DNA of 7,032 nucleotides from Synergistaceae bacterium (GTDB taxonomy: Bacteria > Synergistota > Synergistia > Synergistales > Aminobacteriaceae): NCBI GenBank assembly GCA_031289165.1, contig JAITPZ010000055.1, positions 1 through 7,032 on the forward strand, read 5' to 3'. The notes beneath the pieces were generated by a model, which saw nothing but the letters and a program-made list of their open reading frames with translations, searched no databases and had not been told where the DNA came from. This document shows, in pieces, positions 1-5,847 of the stretch. A program made the translations under genes and the position numbers. Every line of letters starts with the position of its first letter. The stretch's first letter is position 1.

Positions 1-1
1 C

Positions 2-1291
2 AACGTTCTCAAGGCAAAATCCACGTTGAGCGGCGATACTGTCGTGCGCTGGCATACGCTGATGACCTGCGCGGAGGACCTGAGGGGCAACGGAAAGGTG
101 AAAAAGCTCCATTTCCATAAGGTGGGCACCTGCGCAGCGGGAACCTGCACCGGCTGGAACTGCTTCAACGTACTGTGGTCGATCACCAGCGAAATCGACG
201 AGCAGAATGGAACGGATTACCACAAACGCCTGGAAAAATGGCTGCGCGGCATCGAGCACAAAGATTCTAAGATCGCGGGCGCGCTGACGGATGCCAAAGG
301 TGACCGGAGCAAAAAGGTCGGCCAGCAGACCTCGCCCGACTACAGCGTCCACGTCACCGAGGTTCGCGGCGACGGGATCGTTGTGAACGGCGCGAAGGTG
401 ATGATCGCTCACGCCGCCGCGTGCCATGAGATCATCTGCATTCCGGGCACGACCTACCGGGAAAACGAAAAGGAGTTCGCGGTGGCGCTCGCCGTTCCCC
501 GGGATATCGAGGGCCTGACGCTGGTCCAGACCGACGTCGACGAGAAAAGAGAGGGCTGGGACGGGATACGATACGGCGATCAGTCGTCGTACCTTATTTT
601 CGAAAACTGTTTCATCCCCGCCGAAAGGGTATTCATGTGCGGCGAGTGGCCTCAGTCCGGAACCTGCATCAACAGGTTCACGTCAAACTACAGAGCCGCC
701 ATCGGCTCCTGCATGAGCGGTCAGGGCGACGTCATGATCGGCGCGGGAATGCTGATGGCGAGGGTTAACGGTCTGTCGGCCAACGTATTCAGGGACAGGA
801 TCACGGATATGGCGCTGATCAACGAACTGGTGTACGGCCTTGGCCTTGGGGCGATGCTGGCGGGTGAGAAGCATCCTTCGGGCGTTTTCTACGCGGATCC
901 GACCCTGGCCCACGCCAATAAATATTACGTGGCGAAATTTTACGCGGAGGTCCGGCGAATCTGTCAGGATATCGGCGGAGGGATCGCCGAAACCGGTTGC
1001 TTCCCGAGCTATCAGGACTGCACCGACCCCGTCATGGGGCCGAAGATCATGAAGTACGTCCAGGCGAACCCGAAGGTCTCGGCGGAAACGAGAGCGAGGG
1101 CCGCTCGGCTGTCCGAGTGGTTCGTCAGAGGGAACGGCCTGCTGGCCTTCATTCACGGCGGAGGGTCGCCGGACGGCGCGAGGATGGTCGTGCGCGCCAA
1201 CACCCCTCTGGAGGAATACGCTCAATACGCGGCCGACATCGCGGGCATCACCGAAAAAGTGGAAGACCCGGCCCCCGCCAAAAAAGGTTAG
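2..1291 (+). CDS. AbfD/HpaB-family flavoprotein, 5'-truncated by window edge, active site degenerate
   Basis: The frame is open from base 2, so the real start lies left of the window. The TTG at 26 is internal, because residues on both sides of it match the family. Against my memory of Clostridium 4-hydroxybutyryl-CoA dehydratase (490 aa), about 60 N-terminal residues are missing and the rest aligns to the end. Conserved blocks include TDAKGDR (nt 287-307), the RF...GDVMIGA region (nt 674-745), QDIGGG (nt 965-982) and IHGGGSP (nt 1151-1171). The true enzyme is a tetrameric FAD/[4Fe-4S] protein acting in aminobutyrate/crotonate fermentation. Here one cluster ligand (His292) is Tyr, Lys300 is Met, Tyr296 is Ile, Glu257 is Ser and Glu455 is Ala, and the CX3C pair is spaced CX4C. 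Family membership is firm. Dehydratase activity is unlikely, and a different acyl-CoA or hydroxylase-like role is possible. The C-terminus ends in a short Pro/Lys-rich tail. Confidence 0.88.
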   Translation, partial: NVLKAKSTLSGDTVVRWHTLMTCAEDLRGNGKVKKLHFHKVGTCAAGTCTGWNCFNVLWSITSEIDEQNGTDYHKRLEKWLRGIEHKDSKIAGALTDAKGDRSKKVGQQTSPDYSVHVTEVRGDGIVVNGAKVMIAHAAACHEIICIPGTTYRENEKEFAVALAVPRDIEGLTLVQTDVDEKREGWDGIRYGDQSSYLIFENCFIPAERVFMCGEWPQSGTCINRFTSNYRAAIGSCMSGQGDVMIGAGMLMARVNGLSANVFRDRITDMALINELVYGLGLGAMLAGEKHPSGVFYADPTLAHANKYYVAKFYAEVRRICQDIGGGIAETGCFPSYQDCTDPVMGPKIMKYVQANPKVSAETRARAARLSEWFVRGNGLLAFIHGGGSPDGARMVVRANTPLEEYAQYAADIAGITEKVEDPAPAKKG

Positions 1292-1338
1292 AGCCGACGG
1301 ACACCACCGACTTCCGCGCCGCTCTGTTTTCATAAGAT

Positions 1339-1377
1339 CCGTTCAGGGCTTTTGTCCAGGACCAGAGCCCTGAACGG
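1339..1377. terminator. 12-bp perfect inverted repeat between convergent genes (possible bidirectional terminator)
   Basis: CCGTTCAGGGCT (1339-1350) pairs perfectly with AGCCCTGAACGG (1366-1377) across a 15-nt loop. It lies 47 nt after the stop of the AbfD-family gene and 3 nt beyond the stop of the convergent GT9 fragment, the usual place for a shared terminator. A T-run is missing on the outer side in both directions; the only T4 stretch (1350-1353) overlaps the end of the left arm and the loop. The hairpin is certain as a sequence feature, but its role as an intrinsic terminator is only inferred. Confidence 0.5.
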
Positions 1378-1380
1378 AGG

Positions 1381-1527
1381 CTAAAAGGTTATGTGCGTAT
1401 TCGGGAAGCGTTTTTTGAAATTACGGACAGCCGCCGCGGCTTCGAGGACATCACCGAATGTCCGGAAAGAAATCCAAATAACCCTGTCGCCGGGTTGGGG
1501 TATGGGTGTTTCTTTAGTTTCAATCAC
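1381..1527 (-). pseudogene. GT9 (heptosyltransferase-type) glycosyltransferase, N-terminal fragment only
   Basis: The 48-codon fragment starts at a GTG (1525-1527) that overlaps the GT8 stop as GTGATTGA, a typical translational-coupling junction, with GGAGG at 1538-1542. After about 14 lead residues comes a pattern recalling the start of ADP-heptose:LPS heptosyltransferases: a hydrophobic strand (VIWISF), then FGDVLEAAAAVRNFKKRFPN, then the second strand HITF. Members of this family usually run to over 300 residues. Here a TAG follows HITF directly, so almost the whole enzyme is missing, including the sugar-nucleotide site. The in-frame codons upstream (to 1566) give a longer start without comparable support. 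I infer a broken gene, cut at or near 1381. A frameshift is less likely, because the DNA beyond is the inverted repeat and then a convergent unrelated gene. Confidence 0.7.
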
Positions 1528-2575
1528 GCGCTTTTCGCCTCCGCAGAAAACATCCGCACCTATCACGGATAACTTTCAACAAAAACCCAATAATACTCAC
1601 AATTTCGTTGCAAAAAATATCTTGCCACAATCGATAAAATATTTTTTTGTAGCATTGCGACGTATGCCGGTGTGTCGTCTCAGAATTATAAGCTATTTCA
1701 AGCATGAAGTCCGCGAGTTCATCAGGAGTCAGGCGGCCCCAAGAAGTTTTAAGAAACGCTTTCCAGTATAAACGGTCTAAAGCGGAGTTTCTTAACGTTT
1801 CCCAAGGTTTGAGCGTAATTATCGCGTGCAGGATACAACCGGAAACCTCGCTTAACTCGCTGCGAAATCCTGACTTGAGATGAGCGGAACAATTATTGAA
1901 CTGGCTGTCAATAATTTTTATATCGCCGCGAAAACAGGAGTTGATCATATCCTGATCCACCAAATCGGAGTAATGCTGGCAGCGTTGAAACCATGCGATA
2001 CTTTCCTGAAACAATTTATATTTTGTTTTGATGAGGGCCAAATTCATAAACAAAACGCCGCTATTGATATACGTTTTCCGATCACACCCCATACATTTTA
2101 ATCTGAGAGCCTTGAGAGAAAAACGCTTATGTATTGGCCGATCCAGAACGCCCGCAATGGAATAATTCTCCAAGGAAATATCCCAAAGCTCTCGAATATC
2201 CATATTTACCACGATATCGCAGTCCAGATAAATAACCTTGTCCACAGGAAGAAGATCCTGAACTGTAAGACGAAAAAGCTTTCCCACCGAACCTCGTCCC
2301 TGCGCCATTTCGATAATCTCATTTCCCATACGCTCAATCAAGGGCGATACGTCGTGAAACTCGACACGTTGCCCGTATGGTTCTGCCGTCTCGATAAAAC
2401 GCGCGCGGTTATCCTCCGTCAGCGTCTCGTCGTGCAGAATATGGACGCAAACGGGGCTTTTCGTGTTCTCGAATATGGAGGCCATAACGACCCCGGCGTG
2501 TCTCGAATACGTTCCCCTGGGATCGTAAACGGATAGGGCAATGTGAATGGCGTCCGTATTATTTTTGTCGTTCAT
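1520..2575 (-). CDS. Family 8 glycosyltransferase (LPS/surface-glycan sugar transferase)
   Basis: This 351-aa protein should transfer a hexose from a UDP-sugar, with Mn2+ and retention of configuration, to a lipid- or glycan-linked acceptor at the cytoplasmic face of the membrane. Visible motifs in family order are an N-terminal Rossmann-type strand (residues 10-16), the metal-binding DxD as YLDCDIVV (D118, D120), NSGVLFMNL (171-179), DQDMIN (207-212) and ILH...KPW (248-258), where the His normally completes the metal site. The C-terminus is basic (FLRRRKARD), as in membrane-associated LPS glycosyltransferases. I chose the ATG at 2575 because AAGGGAG lies 8 nt upstream (2584-2590). An in-frame ATG at 2641 would add 22 residues but has no ribosome site and no family-like sequence. 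It is followed by the overlapping GT9 fragment. Its base composition is clearly more AT-rich than the flanking genes. The exact sugar cannot be told. Confidence 0.92.
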   Translation of the reverse strand: MNDKNNTDAIHIALSVYDPRGTYSRHAGVVMASIFENTKSPVCVHILHDETLTEDNRARFIETAEPYGQRVEFHDVSPLIERMGNEIIEMAQGRGSVGKLFRLTVQDLLPVDKVIYLDCDIVVNMDIRELWDISLENYSIAGVLDRPIHKRFSLKALRLKCMGCDRKTYINSGVLFMNLALIKTKYKLFQESIAWFQRCQHYSDLVDQDMINSCFRGDIKIIDSQFNNCSAHLKSGFRSELSEVSGCILHAIITLKPWETLRNSALDRLYWKAFLKTSWGRLTPDELADFMLEIAYNSETTHRHTSQCYKKIFYRLWQDIFCNEIVSIIGFLLKVIRDRCGCFLRRRKARD

Positions 2576-2655
2576 AGCGTTTACTCCCTTCGGCAATCCT
2601 GTAGTAAAGTCCCACGGCGCAGAAAAACGCTCTTTTTGCATATTTTATCAGCCCA

Positions 2656-2730
2656 TTAGGGTATTCGCACGGCATCCTCGTAATCTTCCAACAGTCGTTC
2701 CGGCGGAAGCTCAGGCGTGTGATCGCTCAC
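2656..2730 (-). CDS. Possible 24-codon small ORF with strong ribosome site
   Basis: A GTG at 2728-2730 opens a short acidic peptide, MSDHTPELPPERLLEDYEDA followed by VRIP. A perfect GGAGG lies at 2739-2743, 8 nt upstream, and an in-frame TAG lies just before that. The ORF overlaps the last codons of the acetyltransferase gene in another frame, as coupled genes do, and lies 80 nt before the GT8 start. The peptide could be a true small protein, or the leftover N-terminus of a longer gene, since its helix-forming ELPPERLLEDYEDA ends abruptly. I do not recognise a family. Confidence 0.3.
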   Translation of the reverse strand: MSDHTPELPPERLLEDYEDAVRIP

Positions 2731-3100
2731 ATTCCTCGCCTCCGCGTTCTATTTGGTTTGTCTGCGGCCTCCTGCGCATGGTTTCTTCCGGTTTGAATCC
2801 ATACTTCTCATACAGGCCGTGGGCATCTCTTGTCGCAAGTATCCCGGTCAATGGTTTTAATGTATCGCGCTCGGTTATAAATCTGATGAGCGCATTGCCC
2901 AGTCCCTGTCCCCTGTAGCGATCATCGACAATTACGTCGCACAGCCAATAAATTGTGGCAAAATCCGTTACGCATCTCGCAAAACCAATCTGAGTACTGT
3001 CGGCATACATGCCAAAGCACAACGAATTTTCAATGGATTTCTTTATCGTCTCCATTGTTCTTTCCCCTGCCCAATATGTCGTCTGGAGCATTTCATGCAC
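2711..3100 (-). CDS. GNAT-family N-acetyltransferase
   Basis: This 129-aa protein has the layout of small single-domain GNAT enzymes that move an acetyl group from acetyl-CoA to an amine; the substrate is unknown. Seen in order: YWAGERTMETIKKSI (helix, about residues 9-23), SLCFGMY then IGFARCVTDFATIYWLCDVIVD (strands, 26-59), the acetyl-CoA pyrophosphate loop RGQGLG (63-68), and GILATRDAHGLYEKYGF (86-102), typical of the C-terminal half. The start is uncertain. The GTG at 3098-3100 has no clear ribosome site, and family-like sequence (SDKRYRELIQLARVHEML) continues upstream in frame to a stop at 3164-3166 without an ATG, GTG or TTG. Either translation starts late or the 5' end is damaged. It lies upstream of the GT8 gene on the same strand. 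Confidence 0.82.
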   Translation of the reverse strand: MHEMLQTTYWAGERTMETIKKSIENSLCFGMYADSTQIGFARCVTDFATIYWLCDVIVDDRYRGQGLGNALIRFITERDTLKPLTGILATRDAHGLYEKYGFKPEETMRRRPQTNQIERGGEECERSHA

Positions 3101-3114
3101 TCTGGCGAGTTGAA

Positions 3115-3243
3115 TCAGCTCTCTGTATCGCTTATCAGAAACTTGCCGACAATATCTCCATATTTATGCCCCTCTGTCGCATTCTCTTTTAGTTCCGCAT
3201 CTGATCCGGCTTTAACCATGACGTCACTCACGAGAGATTCCAT
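3115..3243 (-). CDS. Possible 42-aa hypothetical small protein upstream of the acetyltransferase
   Basis: An ATG at 3241-3243 (a second in-frame ATG lies 8 codons on) opens a 42-codon frame. It ends in a TGA at 3115-3117, 14 nt before the acetyltransferase GTG. The composition is acidic and soluble (DAELKENATEGHKYGD, then IVGKFLISDTES). Only a weak AGGG lies upstream. It could be a small co-transcribed gene, or a relic in which the true acetyltransferase N-terminus was lost by frameshift. I recognise no family. Confidence 0.25.
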   Translation of the reverse strand: MESLVSDVMVKAGSDAELKENATEGHKYGDIVGKFLISDTES

Positions 3244-3260
3244 CCCTGTTTACCCTGTTT
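3244..3260. repeat. Short tandem repeat, two copies of CCCTGTTT
   Basis: CCCTGTTT occurs at 3244-3251 and again at 3253-3260 with one A between them. It lies directly upstream of the minus-strand small ORF and next to the 8-bp palindrome TGTGCACA (3260-3267). Two direct half-sites near a start could be an operator, but nothing more supports this. Confidence 0.3.
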
Positions 3261-3299
3261 GTGCACACAATATATCATATTTTATAGAGCGCCGGCGGG

Positions 3300-3320
3300 A
3301 GGGCCCCGCTGCGGGGCTCT
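3300..3320 (+). other. GC-rich hairpin overlapping the promoter region of the symporter gene
   Basis: GCCCCG (3303-3308) pairs with CGGGGC (3312-3317) across the loop CTG. The stem extends through a G-T wobble to A3300/T3320, giving about 9 pairs. No T-run follows on either strand, so it is a poor intrinsic terminator. It covers the place where a -35 box would lie for the -10 at 3323, so it may be a regulatory site or insulate the divergent transcripts. Confidence 0.45.
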
Positions 3321-3328
3321 GTTATAAT
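3320..3328 (+). promoter_or_regulatory. Extended -10 promoter for the symporter gene
   Basis: TGTTATAAT is a perfect sigma70 extended -10 (TGn followed by the consensus TATAAT at 3323-3328). No TTGACA-like -35 is found at 17 nt, where the GC hairpin lies instead; this is tolerated for extended -10 promoters. It predicts a start of transcription near 3335 and a leader of about 40 nt. Confidence 0.6.
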
Positions 3329-3374
3329 GACAGACTAAGCGGAATTGATTACGTAAATCGAAAGGGTGATTTTT

Positions 3375-4622
3375 GTGAAGGGCAAAGGGATGTCGCTGTT
3401 GCTGAAGATCAGTATTGGTTTCGTGCTGGGCATCGTCTTCGGTTTCGTCGTGGGACCGATGGCGGCCGAAAACGTGGCGCTGAAGGATTATGTCATGCCC
3501 CTGCTGGACGTCGTGGGCAGGATTTTCCTCACGCTTTTGAAGATGCTGATCGTGCCCCTCGTCTTCTCCACTATCGTCGTCGGAGCCGCCTCCGTTGGAG
3601 ACCCCAGATCGCTGGGGCGCATCGGGATCAAGACCCTCGTTCTCTACCTCGTCACAACGGCCGTCGCTATCGTGATCGGCCTCGCACTGGGAAACCTGAT
3701 CCAGCCCGGCGTCGGGATGAACATCGCGGGCGCCGCGGGAAAGGCGCAGGAGGGCAAGCCCCTGCTGGAGGTGTTCCTCGACATCTTTCCCTCTAATCCT
3801 CTCGATTCCCTCGTGAAGGCCAACATGCTGCAGATCATCGTCTTCGCCCTGTTCTTCGGAGTCGCCAGCCTGTTTGCCGGCGAGAAGGGCAAACGCGTCA
3901 TCGGTGCCTTTGACGCGATCGCCGAGGTCATGTACTCCATAACCCACATGATCATGAACCTGGCGCCCTACGGTGTTTTCTCGCTCATCGCCATCACGGC
4001 GGCGAAGTACGGCCTGTCCATTCTGGCCCCCTTCGCCAAGGTCATCGCGGCGGTCTATCTGGGTTGCATCCTCCACGCAGTCATTGTCTACTCCGGCCTG
4101 ATCGTCGTGTTCTGCAAAAAATCGCCTCTGTGGTACTTCAGGGGCGTTCAGGAGGCGTCGATCACGGCGTTCGTCACCCGCTCCAGTTCCGCGACGCTTC
4201 CCATCACCATCGCCAGCGTTCAGGACAACCTCGGGGTCTCGGAGAGCGTCAGTTCCTTCGTGCTGCCGTTGGGCGCCACCATCAACATGGACGGCACGGC
4301 GCTCTATCAGGGGGTCTGCGCGCTGTTTGTCGCTCAGGCGTTCGGCATCGACCTTTCGATCGGCGCGCAGGTCGGCATCATCCTGACGGCGACGCTGGCC
4401 TCCATCGGAACGGCGGGGGTTCCCGGAGCGGGCCTGATCATGCTGACACTGGTCCTGACGAGCGCGGGACTGCCCATCGAGGGAGCGGGACTGGTCGCGG
4501 GCATTGACGCCATCCTCGACGCCGCGCGCACCAGCCTGAACGTCACGGGCGACACCGCCGTCGCCGCCGCTGTTGCCGCCTCGGAGGGACAGCTGCGCGA
4601 GACCAAAACCGCGAAGCTGTAA
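3375..4622 (+). CDS. Dicarboxylate/amino acid:cation symporter (DAACS family, GltP/DctA-like)
   Basis: This 415-aa inner-membrane protein takes up an acidic amino acid or C4-dicarboxylate with Na+ or H+. It is full length for the family, with many hydrophobic segments. The diagnostic blocks are all present: SSSATLP (hairpin 1, about residues 270-276), GATINMDGTA (300-309, with the cation-site Asp306), GVPG (hairpin 2, 348-351) and DAILDAARTSLNVTGD (378-393). By analogy with GltPh, Asp382, Arg385, Thr386, Asn389 and Asp393 form the substrate and cation sites. The Arg that pairs with the side-chain carboxylate is kept, which favours acidic substrates over neutral ones. I chose GTG 3375 because AAAGGG (3361-3366) lies 8 nt upstream; GTG 3366 and ATG 3390 are alternatives. 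The gene stands alone between its own promoter and terminator. Glutamate/aspartate versus dicarboxylate cannot be decided. Confidence 0.95.
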   Translation: MKGKGMSLLLKISIGFVLGIVFGFVVGPMAAENVALKDYVMPLLDVVGRIFLTLLKMLIVPLVFSTIVVGAASVGDPRSLGRIGIKTLVLYLVTTAVAIVIGLALGNLIQPGVGMNIAGAAGKAQEGKPLLEVFLDIFPSNPLDSLVKANMLQIIVFALFFGVASLFAGEKGKRVIGAFDAIAEVMYSITHMIMNLAPYGVFSLIAITAAKYGLSILAPFAKVIAAVYLGCILHAVIVYSGLIVVFCKKSPLWYFRGVQEASITAFVTRSSSATLPITIASVQDNLGVSESVSSFVLPLGATINMDGTALYQGVCALFVAQAFGIDLSIGAQVGIILTATLASIGTAGVPGAGLIMLTLVLTSAGLPIEGAGLVAGIDAILDAARTSLNVTGDTAVAAAVAASEGQLRETKTAKL

Positions 4623-4649
4623 CGCGCGAAAATTTTTCAAAAAAACGGG

Positions 4650-4682
4650 GCGCGGGCAGATAACCTGTTCGCCCGCGCTTTT
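4650..4682 (+). terminator. Rho-independent terminator after the symporter gene
   Basis: GCGCGGGC (4650-4657) pairs with GCCCGCGC (4671-4678) across 13 nt and is followed by TTTT (4679-4682). It begins 28 nt after the symporter stop. An A-rich run lies on the 5' side (4636-4645), so weak action on the other strand is possible. Confidence 0.88.
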
Positions 4683-4696
4683 ATAAAATATGGCGG

Positions 4697-4734
4697 TTTA
4701 GTTCTCTCCGTGAGGCTCGGCCGGGTAAACTAAA
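4697..4734. repeat. Inverted repeat TTTAGTT / AACTAAA upstream of the aldo/keto reductase
   Basis: TTTAGTT (4697-4703) and AACTAAA (4728-4734) form a 7-bp dyad spaced by 24 nt. It lies in the 88-nt gap between the symporter terminator and the reductase start. It could be an operator or leader hairpin. No convincing -35/-10 pair for the reductase was found in the gap. Confidence 0.3.
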
Positions 4735-4770
4735 TGGCTACGTTACAAATTCGGGAGGGGATTGTACATA

Positions 4771-5793
4771 ATGCAATACACGCAACTGGGGAACACGGGG
4801 CTGAGGGTTTCCCGCTCGGGCTTCGGGGCGCTTCCGATTCAGCGCCTGTCCATTGAGGACGCCGGGGATCTGCTGCGCCGGGCGTTTGACGGAGGGATCA
4901 ACTTCTTCGATACGGCACGCGCGTACAGCAACAGCGAGGAGAAGGTCGGGCTCGCCCTGGGCGGCGTGCGGGATCGTTTTTTCCTCGCGACAAAGACGCA
5001 GGCGACGACCGTCGAGGGATTCGAGGCAGACCTGGCGAAGAGCCTGATCCTGCTCAAAACCGATCATGTCGATATCTACCAGTTTCATAACCCCAAAGAG
5101 GTTCCGCTCCGCGAGTCTCCGCTTTACGAGTGTATGCTGAAGGCCCGCGCGGAGGGGAAGATTCGCTTTATCGGGATCACGAACCATCGCATCGACAACG
5201 CCCTGACGGCGATACGGTCCGGGCTCTACGACACTTTGCAGTACCCGCTTTCCGCTCTCTCCGGCGAAAAGGAGCTCGACATGGTGGCCGAGGGCGGGCG
5301 GCGCGGCATGGGCGTCATCGCGATGAAGGCACTGTGCGGCGGGCTTCTGACCAGCGCCGACCTGTCGATGAGCTGTCTGCGCCCCATGACGCACGTCGTG
5401 CCCATCTGGGGCTTTCAGAGGCCCGCGGAGGTCGACGAGGTGCTTTCCCTCGAGGAGACCATCGGCGACCTTACCGGCGAAATGAGGGCGCGCATCGAAC
5501 GCGTCCGCTCCGAGCTGGGGAAGGATTTCTGCCGGGGCTGCGGCTACTGTCAGCCCTGCCCCAAAGGGATCGAGATTCAGAACTGCGCCCGTATGCCGTT
5601 CCTGCTGAGGCGCGCCGTGTGGCAGAATTTCACCTCGCCGGAGGGGCGGGAGAAAATGGAGCGCATCGAGACCTGCATCAACTGCGGAGCGTGCAAAAGC
5701 CGCTGCCCCTACGAGCTGGACTGTCCCTCGCTTCTGCGCGCCGCGCTCGCGGACTTTCGTGCGTTCATCGCCGAAAAGGGACTGGTGGCCTGA
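4771..5793 (+). CDS. Aldo/keto reductase with C-terminal double iron-sulfur motif
   Basis: This 340-aa cytoplasmic protein begins with the classic MQYTQLGNTGLRVSR lead of the family and folds as a TIM barrel using NAD(P)H. The catalytic tetrad is visible as Asp47 (FFDTARAY), Tyr52, Lys75 (LATKTQ) and His106 (YQFHNP). IRFIGITNH (131-139) is the usual mid-barrel strand. The C-terminus adds two cysteine clusters: CRGCGYCQPCP (C254, C257, C260, C263) and CINCGACKSRCP (C302, C305, C308, C312). These resemble ligands for two [4Fe-4S] clusters, as in a known ferredoxin-tailed subgroup of anaerobes. The ATG at 4771 follows GGGAGGGG (4753-4760); the upstream TTG at 4762 is too close to that site. The stop lies 54 nt before the MuiA-like gene, suggesting co-transcription. 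The substrate is unknown; the clusters hint at electron exchange with another partner. Confidence 0.93.
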   Translation: MQYTQLGNTGLRVSRSGFGALPIQRLSIEDAGDLLRRAFDGGINFFDTARAYSNSEEKVGLALGGVRDRFFLATKTQATTVEGFEADLAKSLILLKTDHVDIYQFHNPKEVPLRESPLYECMLKARAEGKIRFIGITNHRIDNALTAIRSGLYDTLQYPLSALSGEKELDMVAEGGRRGMGVIAMKALCGGLLTSADLSMSCLRPMTHVVPIWGFQRPAEVDEVLSLEETIGDLTGEMRARIERVRSELGKDFCRGCGYCQPCPKGIEIQNCARMPFLLRRAVWQNFTSPEGREKMERIETCINCGACKSRCPYELDCPSLLRAALADFRAFIAEKGLVA

Positions 5794-5829
5794 CCGTCAG
5801 GATGCCTGCGGGCGCTCGATACAGGGCAT
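5789..5829 (+). other. Small hairpins in the gap between reductase and MuiA-like gene
   Basis: CCTGA-CCG-TCAGG (5789-5801) spans the reductase stop codon. An imperfect stem, ATGCCTG (5802-5808) with CAGGGCAT (5822-5829), follows it. Neither has a T-run, and the ribosome site of the next gene starts 5 nt later. They are more likely to affect mRNA stability or translation than to terminate. Confidence 0.3.
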
Positions 5830-5847
5830 TTAAGAGGGGGATTTTGT

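Noticed and set aside
683..1333. Minus-strand ORF of 216 codons opposite the AbfD-family gene
   Set aside because: It is a shadow of a gene with clear homology on the plus strand, and has no ribosome site or recognisable domain.
1642..1648. Seven-base A/T tract inside the GT8 gene as a phase-variation switch
   Set aside because: The frame is intact, and seven bases is short for a contingency tract in an AT-rich gene.
2642..2647. TAAAAT as a -10 box for the GT8 gene on the minus strand
   Set aside because: No -35 or extended -10 accompanies it, and the gene may be read through from the acetyltransferase upstream.
1391..2918. Plus-strand ORFs of 73-135 codons within the GT8/acetyltransferase block
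   Set aside because: They are antisense to GT8 and the acetyltransferase, which carry the diagnostic motifs. They lack ribosome sites.
3282..4640. Long minus-strand ORF of 452 codons opposite the symporter
   Set aside because: It mirrors the complete, motif-rich symporter gene. Its product is a biased Asp/Arg/Gln/Gly-rich string, as expected from the complement of GC-rich codons, with no family features.
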